Source of the DNA: Steroidobacteraceae bacterium
GTDB lineage: Bacteria; Pseudomonadota; Gammaproteobacteria; Steroidobacterales; Steroidobacteraceae
Direction of reading: 5' to 3'
Length of the DNA: 11,091 nt
Assembly (NCBI GenBank): GCA_021325695.1
Contig: JAJTCR010000011.1
Span: 1 to 11,091 of the forward strand
Position 1 is the stretch's first letter. Each line of letters opens with the position of its first letter. The notes under the pieces were generated by a model. The model made no database searches and was not told the origin of the DNA. It worked only from the letters and a program-made list of their open reading frames with translations. Below, in pieces: positions 6,714 through 11,091 of this stretch. A program made the translations under genes and the position numbers.

Positions 6714-7163
6714 ATGGGAGCAATAGATTTCGCGTCGCGCGTCGCGCGAACCAGGCGTCATGCTCTCGAGCGGCTGCTGTTCTTCAACGGCTGCCAGGAG
6801 CGCGTGGCGCGCGACATCGTCGACGTCATCGACCGGTATGGCCCCCCTGAGATTTATGACGACGGCGAGGGCCTGCGCGTGCGCGTGGCCTCGCTGCCCG
6901 ACGTGCAATGCCTTTTTGCGATCGAACGCGCGACCCAGCGTCCAATCGGGGTCGCCGTCTACATGCGCGCGGACCTGGAGCACGTCACCGTGCTGCACCT
7001 GGGCGTCGCCGAGGATTACTGCGCCGGCGGACCCAACGAAACCTTCAACCTGCCGTTGCGCCTGGTCCGCGAAGTGCGCCGCACCTCGCGTCGCATCAAG
7101 GGCGTCCGGCGCCTCGAAGTGGCCTACTGCACTTTGCGGGCCCGCACCTCCTCCGCCTACTGA
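6714..7163 (+). CDS. Conserved-looking hypothetical protein, 149 residues
   Basis: I do not recognise this gene. It starts at an ATG with GGGGAG (6703-6708) 5 nt upstream, a good ribosome binding site. The protein has a basic helical N-terminus (about 1-42), then alternating strand-like segments (GLRVRVAS 53-60, VQCLFAIE 64-71, PIGVAVYMR 77-85, HVTVLHLGV 90-98), a loop DYCAGGPN (101-108), a long basic helix (about 113-128) and a final strand VRRLEVAYC (131-139). The order of strands and helices recalls a GNAT fold, with VTVLHLGV at the core-strand position, but the acetyl-CoA loop RxxGxG/A is missing, so I do not call it an acetyltransferase. There is no signal peptide or TM segment. Its stop codon abuts that of the next, convergent gene (TGA followed by TCA at 7161-7166). 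Confidence 0.7.
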   Translation: MGAIDFASRVARTRRHALERLLFFNGCQERVARDIVDVIDRYGPPEIYDDGEGLRVRVASLPDVQCLFAIERATQRPIGVAVYMRADLEHVTVLHLGVAEDYCAGGPNETFNLPLRLVREVRRTSRRIKGVRRLEVAYCTLRARTSSAY

Positions 7164-8237
7164 TCACTCCTCGAGCTTTTCCGCCGCAGCGGCGCCGAGC
7201 AGGTCGTCGACCATCGCCTTGATGGCCACGACCTGCGGGCCCCGACGGGTCGCGTAGGCGTCGCTGACGTAGCCCCACCAGTCCCAGCAACCATTCGGGT
7301 TCAGCGGCTGGAAGCTCGGCTCGACCTGCGGAAACAGCACCACGACGTTGCCCGCGTCGGCCGCGGCCAGGTACCCGGAGCGACGCACGAAAACATCGTC
7401 CACGTACGAGGCACCCTGCCTGCAGCCGTGAAAAACCACGTGCAGGCGGCATCGCCCCGGCGCACCCGTGCCGGCGCAGGCCGCCGGCACATAGAGCCAT
7501 CCCCGCTCGGAAAGTCCCGCGGCTCCCGTGGCCGCACCGTACGGCGACTGGTCGACGACGTGCAGTTTGCCCGCGCGGAGCGGGCCAGATCGCGCACCGA
7601 ACGGTCCGTAGAGGTGTTCGAGCATTCGTCGCGCACCCGCGTAGCGGCAATGGCCGACGAACGGCTCGGCCGTCACGTCGCACGCCGCGAGCGATGGGTC
7701 GTCGGCCGGCAAGGTGTGGGCAGCGCCGTCGAGTTCGACGCGCTCGATCGCATCCGGCGCGACCAGCGTTGCGTAGTACGCCTGCAGCGCATCGACCACC
7801 GGGCGCACGACGACCTCGTCGGCGCTGCCGTGCCAGAGGAACACGCGGTCGTCCGCAAGCCCCGCGATCGGGTCGATCTCCCCGTCGAGCGCGAGCTGGC
7901 TCGTGAGGCTCGCCAGCTCGTCGGCGGAAATGTCGCCGTCGCCGCGCATGCAGCGTCCGAGCGCATCGCCCAGCGAGTTTCCGGCGCAGTAATAGGGGCC
8001 CGCGGCAAAGATGCCCGCGCCGCGAACCAGCGACGAATGCGCGACGTGGAACTGCACGGCCATGTAGCCGCCCGCCGAGAAGCCCGACACGGTCACCGAG
8101 TCCGCGGCCACCGGCACGGCGGCCAGGCGGTCGCTCGAGCGTGCAGCGTCCCAGCTACGCTCGCCGCAGGCGACGATGCCCGCGACCAGCAGGGCTGTGG
8201 CGAAGACACGGGTCGCACGCGAGGCGCGACGCTTCAT
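7164..8237 (-). CDS. PHB-depolymerase-like secreted serine esterase, putative lipoprotein
   Basis: The 357-residue protein is an alpha/beta-hydrolase like extracellular poly(3-hydroxybutyrate) depolymerases of the single-domain type. The nucleophile motif is GFSAGGYMA, with S54; D140 (HGSADEVV) and H174 (GAAHTLP) fit as the other triad members, with a spacing close to the Penicillium funiculosum enzyme (Ser39, Asp121, His155, from memory). CWDWWGY (317-323) near the C-terminus is typical of these enzymes. Several Cys suggest disulfides and export. The N-terminus is basic (MKRR), then hydrophobic, ending IVAC with Cys24, a plausible lipobox. Cleavage as an ordinary secreted protein is the alternative. 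No substrate-binding domain is attached. The true substrate, PHB oligomer or another ester, is not decided by sequence. ATG 8237 is chosen; an in-frame ATG at 8249 would add 4 residues. Divergent from the EEP gene. Confidence 0.82.
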   Translation of the reverse strand: MKRRASRATRVFATALLVAGIVACGERSWDAARSSDRLAAVPVAADSVTVSGFSAGGYMAVQFHVAHSSLVRGAGIFAAGPYYCAGNSLGDALGRCMRGDGDISADELASLTSQLALDGEIDPIAGLADDRVFLWHGSADEVVVRPVVDALQAYYATLVAPDAIERVELDGAAHTLPADDPSLAACDVTAEPFVGHCRYAGARRMLEHLYGPFGARSGPLRAGKLHVVDQSPYGAATGAAGLSERGWLYVPAACAGTGAPGRCRLHVVFHGCRQGASYVDDVFVRRSGYLAAADAGNVVVLFPQVEPSFQPLNPNGCWDWWGYVSDAYATRRGPQVVAIKAMVDDLLGAAAAEKLEE

Positions 8238-8304
8238 GGAATCGTCCATCGTCGACTGCACCAGCCGTTGCGAACCGCAGCGCCGGATTCTACTGTCCGG
8301 GGCC
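8238..8304. promoter_or_regulatory. Short divergent promoter region between esterase and EEP genes
   Basis: The gap is 67 bp. For the plus gene, TTGCGA (8268-8273), a 17-nt spacer and TACTGT (8291-8296) form a weak sigma-70 pair placing the transcript start at about 8303, virtually at the start codon. For the minus gene, TAGAAT (8287-8292, minus strand; 5 of 6 to the -10 consensus) would give a leader of about 43 nt, but no -35 at normal spacing is seen. The two -10 candidates overlap on opposite strands. Confidence 0.3.
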
Positions 8305-9252
8305 ATGCGCATGTCCAAGACAGTCCTGCGGCGCCTGGTGGGCGCCGCCGTGCTGGGACTTTGCGCTGCGTCGCTCGCGGTGTCGCTGGCCCCGCTCGGC
8401 TGGCCGTTCGAGCTTTTCGCGCATTTTCGCTGGCAACTCGCTGCGGCGACACTGGTCCTCGCACCGGCCGCGCTCGCGCTGCGGGTGCCCCGGATGCTTG
8501 CCGTGCTGGCGCTCGCGGGGGCGCTGCAATTGCCGCCGTTCGCGTGGCCGCAGTCCGGCCTGCCGCGCGTCGGGCGCGACTGCCGCGGACCCGAATTGCG
8601 GCTCGCGTCCGTCAATCTCTGGTATCGGCATCGCGACTCGACCCGTGTGCTCGCGTGGCTCGAGGCCCATCCGGCCGACGTCGTCGTGCTGCAGGAGGTG
8701 ACGTCCGCATGGGCCGGGGCGCTTGCGGTCACGGCACGCCTGTACCCGCATCGGGCGCTGCGCGTGCGCGAGGATCCATACGGGATCGGCGTGCTGAGCC
8801 GCTGGCCGCTCGAGCGCGTCGAATACGTCGACTTCGCGCAGGACGGGCTGCCGTCGCTCATCGCCACGCTCGACGTGGACGGCCGCCGCGTGCAGGTGAT
8901 CGCGCTGCACACGCCGTGGCCCGTGCTCAAGCGCCTGCAACTCGCGCGGGACCGCGCATTGCAGCGCGCGGCCGAGCGTGCCCGCGATTCCTCGTTGCCG
9001 ACCGTGCTCGCCGGCGATTTCAACCTGACGCCGTACGCACCGACGTTTCACCGGCTCGAACGCGACTCACGCATGCGCGACGCGTTCGCACGCAGGCTCT
9101 GGCGACCCACCTGGCAGGCCGGGTTCTGGCCGCTCGCGCTACCGATCGACCACGTGCTCGTGCCGCCCGGCGCCTGCGTTCAGGAGGCGACGATCGGCGA
9201 GGACGTCGGCTCGGATCATCGCCCGGTCGTCGTGGCCGTGCGCTGGCCTTGA
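8305..9252 (+). CDS. Membrane-anchored endonuclease/exonuclease/phosphatase (EEP) family protein
   Basis: The 315-residue protein has hydrophobic N-terminal segments (about 9-30, 43-60 and 63-80) that should form two or three TM helices, followed by a complete EEP domain (about 97-315). The metal and catalytic residues of the family can be placed: N104 (SVNLWY), E131 (LQEV), H202 (ALHTPWP), D238 and N240 (GDFNLTP), D282-H283 (IDHVLV) and D304-H305 (GSDHRP). The architecture matches YafD-like membrane EEP proteins whose substrate, DNA or a phosphoester such as a phospholipid, is unsettled. The catalytic domain probably faces the periplasm, but topology depends on the TM count. ATG 8305 is used; ATG 8311 (GGGG 8 nt upstream) is an equal alternative. 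It is convergent with the small Cys/His protein, 5 nt apart. Confidence 0.85.
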   Translation: MRMSKTVLRRLVGAAVLGLCAASLAVSLAPLGWPFELFAHFRWQLAAATLVLAPAALALRVPRMLAVLALAGALQLPPFAWPQSGLPRVGRDCRGPELRLASVNLWYRHRDSTRVLAWLEAHPADVVVLQEVTSAWAGALAVTARLYPHRALRVREDPYGIGVLSRWPLERVEYVDFAQDGLPSLIATLDVDGRRVQVIALHTPWPVLKRLQLARDRALQRAAERARDSSLPTVLAGDFNLTPYAPTFHRLERDSRMRDAFARRLWRPTWQAGFWPLALPIDHVLVPPGACVQEATIGEDVGSDHRPVVVAVRWP

Positions 9253-9257
9253 GCCAG
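9243..9257. terminator. Small hairpin shared by two convergent gene ends
   Basis: CTGGC (9243-9247) and GCCAG (9253-9257) pair around the loop CTTGA, which contains the stop codon of the EEP gene (9250-9252). In the other direction the hairpin follows directly after the stop codon (9258-9260) of the convergent small gene. The stem is only 5 bp (6 with a G-U pair) and there is no T tract on either side, so it is at best a weak bidirectional 3'-end structure. Confidence 0.25.
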
Positions 9258-9554
9258 TCAGTCCTCGGTCCAGTCGCTGGCACGGCGTCCCTGTACCGAC
9301 CGTCGTTCGGCCGACGGGGGCGAGCGCTCGACGCGACGGCGCTGGCCGGCGCGACGGTCGTCGTGATGCTTGAAGCGGCAGTCGCACCGGTCCGGGCGGT
9401 CGCAACCGCCGATCGGCAACCGTGGCGCCTCGGCCGAGAGCACGCGGACCCCGAGCAGCGACTGCGCCTGCGGGCAGGCATCCGCGCCGGGCATGACCGT
9501 CACCGCGTGAAAACGCAGCCTCGATGTACGGCTGCTGCCGGTATAGCCAGCCAT
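9258..9554 (-). CDS. Small Cys/His- and Arg-rich conserved hypothetical protein
   Basis: The 98-residue protein has a hydrophobic, ordered front half (RFHAVTVMPG 14-23, LLGVRVLSAEAPRLP 33-47), a cysteine/histidine cluster with C27, C51, C57, C59, H63 and H64 (CDRPDRCDC then RFKHHDDRR), and a very basic, Arg/Ser-rich tail (70-98) with repeated RR pairs. From memory similar short proteins ending in a KHHxDRRxGxRR motif are found across beta- and gammaproteobacteria without known function. The Cys/His cluster suggests metal binding and the tail suggests nucleic acid contact; both are inference. The frame is open to 9626, but ATG 9554 is chosen because AGGGGGG (9559-9565) lies 4 nt upstream and the recognisable part starts here. 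It lies 71 bp downstream of the LysR gene on the same strand and could be co-transcribed with it. Confidence 0.72.
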   Translation of the reverse strand: MAGYTGSSRTSRLRFHAVTVMPGADACPQAQSLLGVRVLSAEAPRLPIGGCDRPDRCDCRFKHHDDRRAGQRRRVERSPPSAERRSVQGRRASDWTED

Positions 9555-9625
9555 GGCGCCCCCCTGTTGTTGTTCGTTACGGTCACCGCCAACGCTACGC
9601 CATCGCATGGCTCGCGCCAATAGCA

Positions 9626-10552
9626 TCAGTCGGCGTCCAGCGTCTCGCCGGTCGGCGGGGGGAATTCACGGCAGCAGGCGAGCAGCCAGGCGCGAAACCG
9701 GACGACTTTCGGCAGCGCGAACTGGTCGGGCGGTGCGACGAGGAACCAGGCGTTTCGCTGCTGCACGCTCGGCAGCATCGGCCGCGCGAGACGGCCGGCG
9801 GCGATGTCGGCGGCGACGAGTGACCACCGTGCCAGCGCCACGCCCTTGCCCTGCTCGACCGCCGCGAGCGTCGCCGACGCATCCTCGAGCGGCGGTGGGC
9901 CGCTTTCGGCCCGCGTGGTGTCGCCGCCCACCCGGCGGAACCAGTCAGCCCACGGTTCGGTCCGGCTGTGGATCAGCGTGTAGCGCGTGAAATCCCCGAG
10001 CGTCTCGATGGGCCCGAGCCTGGCGAGCAGCGCGGGGCTGCAGACCGGGAAGACGTATTCGTCGAGCAGCCGTTCGGCCTTGAGCGCGGGCCACTGCCCG
10101 GGGCCATAGAGGATCGCCGCGTGAAAATCGTCGCGGCCGAAGTCGAGCGAGGCGCGCGACGGTCCAAAGCGCACCTCGATCTCCGGATGCTGTCGCGTGA
10201 ACTCGCCGAGGCGCGGCAGTAACCACCGTTGCAGGAACTCGCTCGGCACGCTGAGATTGAGCATCCCGCCGACGCGTTCGCGACGGATGCGTTCCACCGC
10301 GCGCGTAAGCTCGTCCAGCCCGCGGCGCACGCCCGGCAGGAGCTCGGCGCCTTCCTGGGTTAGCGCGACGGCCCGGGTGTGCCGGCGGAACAGCGGCACG
10401 CCGATGTCGGCCTCGAGCGCCTTGACCTGGGCGCTGACGGCCGCCGTCGTGACGCCGAGCTCCCGTGCCGCGGCCGTGAAGCTCAGGTGCGACGCGACCG
10501 CTTCGAAGACACGCAGCGCGTTGAGCGGAACGCGGTCGGGTGCGGTGGCCAT
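9626..10552 (-). CDS. LysR-family transcriptional regulator, GcvA-like
   Basis: The 308-residue protein is of normal LysR length. The N-terminal winged helix-turn-helix is clear: PLNALRVFEAVA (9-20), then FTAAARELGVTTAAVSAQVK (25-44) and PLFRRHTRAVALTQEG (53-68), in the pattern of GcvA-type regulators. An oligomerising linker helix (about 72-92) and an effector-binding domain with two alpha/beta lobes (about 95-300) follow. Effector and targets are unknown; by the usual LysR logic it probably controls itself and the divergent acetyltransferase gene. The frame runs to a TTG at 10609, but ATG 10552 is chosen because the family usually begins just before PLNALR. AAGG directly precedes this ATG, so the ribosome site is poor. 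A promoter is visible upstream. Confidence 0.92.
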   Translation of the reverse strand: MATAPDRVPLNALRVFEAVASHLSFTAAARELGVTTAAVSAQVKALEADIGVPLFRRHTRAVALTQEGAELLPGVRRGLDELTRAVERIRRERVGGMLNLSVPSEFLQRWLLPRLGEFTRQHPEIEVRFGPSRASLDFGRDDFHAAILYGPGQWPALKAERLLDEYVFPVCSPALLARLGPIETLGDFTRYTLIHSRTEPWADWFRRVGGDTTRAESGPPPLEDASATLAAVEQGKGVALARWSLVAADIAAGRLARPMLPSVQQRNAWFLVAPPDQFALPKVVRFRAWLLACCREFPPPTGETLDAD

Positions 10553-10573
10553 CCTTGGGTCCCGAGTAAAATG

Positions 10574-10595
10574 ACGGTTAACAATACGGTTGACA
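10574..10595. repeat. 12-bp-period direct repeat, possible LysR operator
   Basis: ACGGTTAACA (10574-10583) and ACGGTTGACA (10586-10595) match at 9 of 10 positions and start 12 bp apart, slightly more than one helical turn. The second copy runs into the palindrome GACATGTC (10592-10599). They lie between the divergent LysR and GNAT genes and overlap both predicted promoters, where an autoregulatory LysR protein would be expected to bind. The canonical T-N11-A core is not clearly defined here. Confidence 0.4.
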
Positions 10596-10606
10596 TGTCC
10601 TGTAAT
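10578..10606 (+). promoter_or_regulatory. Predicted sigma-70 promoter for the GNAT gene
   Basis: TTAACA (10578-10583; 5 of 6 to consensus), a 17-nt spacer and TGTAAT (10601-10606; 5 of 6) form the best promoter in the window. Transcription would begin near 10613, giving a leader of about 33 nt that carries GAGGGA (10631-10636) before ATG 10646. A perfect TTGACA at 10590-10595 exists as well but has no -10 at proper distance. Confidence 0.6.
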
Positions 10607-10609
10607 CAA
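10581..10609 (-). promoter_or_regulatory. Predicted sigma-70 promoter for the LysR gene
   Basis: On the minus strand TTGATT (10604-10609; 4 of 6), a 17-nt spacer and TATTGT (10581-10586; 4 of 6) are correctly spaced. Transcription would begin near 10574, about 22 nt before the ATG at 10552. The site covers almost the same bases as the opposing GNAT promoter, so the two should exclude each other. Confidence 0.45.
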
Positions 10610-10645
10610 GGCTCAGCCCGCCCCGCTGTCGAGGGAAACTAAGAA

Positions 10646-11091
10646 ATGACTACCGGCGACACCCACCTCTCGATCGACCCTGCCACGCCGGCCGACGTGC
10701 CGCTGCTGGTCGAATTGATCCGCGAGCTGGCCGACTACGAACGACTGCTGGATCGGGTGCGCGTGCGCTCGGAGGACCTCCAGCGCCACCTGTTCGGTGC
10801 GCGACCCTACGCCGAGGCGGTGATCGCGCGTGCGGCCTCCCAACCGGCCGGCTTCGCGCTCTGGTTCTACAATTACTCCACCTTCGAGGGACGGCCGGGC
10901 CTCTACCTGGAGGACTTGTTCGTGCGGCCTGCACACCGCGGTCGTGGCCACGGCGAGGCGTTGCTGCGGCACCTCGCGCGCCTTGCCGTCGAACGCGAGT
11001 GCGCCCGCTTCGAATGGGCGGTGCTGGACTGGAACGAGCCGGCCATCCGGTTCTATCGCAAGCTCGGTGCGGTCGCGATGGACGACTGGAC
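10646..11091 (+). CDS. GNAT N-acetyltransferase, SSAT/diamine acetyltransferase-like (3' end beyond the window)
   Basis: 148 codons are visible and no stop is reached, so the gene is cut by the window end; the family is usually about 155-170 residues, so little is missing. It starts at ATG with GAGGGA 9 nt upstream. GNAT motifs are clear: an N-terminal helix LLVELIRELADYERL (20-34), ALWFYNYSTFEG (71-82), the core strand LYLEDLFVRP (86-95), the acetyl-CoA loop R98-G-R-G-H-G103, and WAVLDWNEPAIRFYRKLGA (124-142) with Y137 at the general-acid position. This order closely follows spermidine/spermine and thialysine acetyltransferases, so acetylation of a small polyamine or amino-acid amine in the cytoplasm is likely. 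The exact substrate is not determined. It is divergent from, and probably regulated by, the LysR protein. Confidence 0.88.
   Translation, partial: MTTGDTHLSIDPATPADVPLLVELIRELADYERLLDRVRVRSEDLQRHLFGARPYAEAVIARAASQPAGFALWFYNYSTFEGRPGLYLEDLFVRPAHRGRGHGEALLRHLARLAVERECARFEWAVLDWNEPAIRFYRKLGAVAMDDW

Noticed and set aside
6714..7163. Naming the 149-residue protein a GNAT acetyltransferase
   Set aside because: Only a general fold resemblance is seen; the RxxGxG/A acetyl-CoA loop is absent.
7428..9623. A 731-codon plus-strand open frame across the esterase and EEP genes
   Set aside because: It lies antisense to a clear esterase and out of frame with a clear EEP gene, and its product is Arg/Ala-rich low-complexity sequence without a domain.
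1..11091. CRISPR array, tRNA/rRNA genes, insertion sequence or prophage
   Set aside because: No regularly spaced repeats, no cloverleaf or rRNA-like stretches, and no transposase, integrase or terminal inverted repeats were seen; composition is even.

Overview
The window is a chromosomal segment of very high GC content (around 70% by eye) with strong G/C bias at third codon positions. TonB, lipoprotein signal sequences, LysR/GcvA-type regulation and a multi-domain HD-GYP protein point to a Gram-negative proteobacterium, most likely gamma- or betaproteobacterial. This is inference, because no rRNA or other marker gene is present. No tRNA, rRNA, CRISPR array, insertion sequence or integrase was seen, and composition is even throughout.

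Layout from left to right: a DUF4136-type lipoprotein (13-600, minus) is divergent from an 872-residue receiver-coiled coil-PAS-PAS-GAF-HD-GYP signalling protein (846-3464, plus). A 10-bp hairpin at that gene's stop codon separates it from a 12-TM transporter resembling the ATP/ADP (NTP/NDP) exchanger-like branch of the MFS (3562-4851, plus). The transporter gene overlaps tail-to-tail by 29 bp with a minus-strand gene (4823-6496) for an unusual receiver-TM-TPR-like-TonB fusion. A 217-bp divergent region with two small inverted repeats leads to an unrecognised 149-residue protein (6714-7163, plus). Its stop codon abuts that of a PHB-depolymerase-like serine esterase/lipoprotein (7164-8237, minus). 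Then come a membrane-anchored endonuclease/exonuclease/phosphatase protein (8305-9252, plus), a small Cys/His- and Arg-rich conserved protein (9258-9554, minus), a GcvA-like LysR regulator (9626-10552, minus) and a divergent SSAT-like GNAT acetyltransferase (10646 to the right edge, plus, cut by the window end).

Nearly every neighbouring pair is divergent or convergent, so this is a mosaic of mostly single-gene transcription units and not one operon. No multi-gene defence or biosynthetic system is apparent. The notable items are single proteins. The HD-GYP output domain has lost both histidines of its front motifs and the HD-motif lysine, yet keeps HH and GYP. The TonB protein carries a cytoplasmic receiver domain. 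The LysR/GNAT pair has two well-formed promoters lying on top of each other over a 12-bp-period direct repeat. Several genes also end inside small perfect hairpins. No gene-free stretch exceeds 300 bases.
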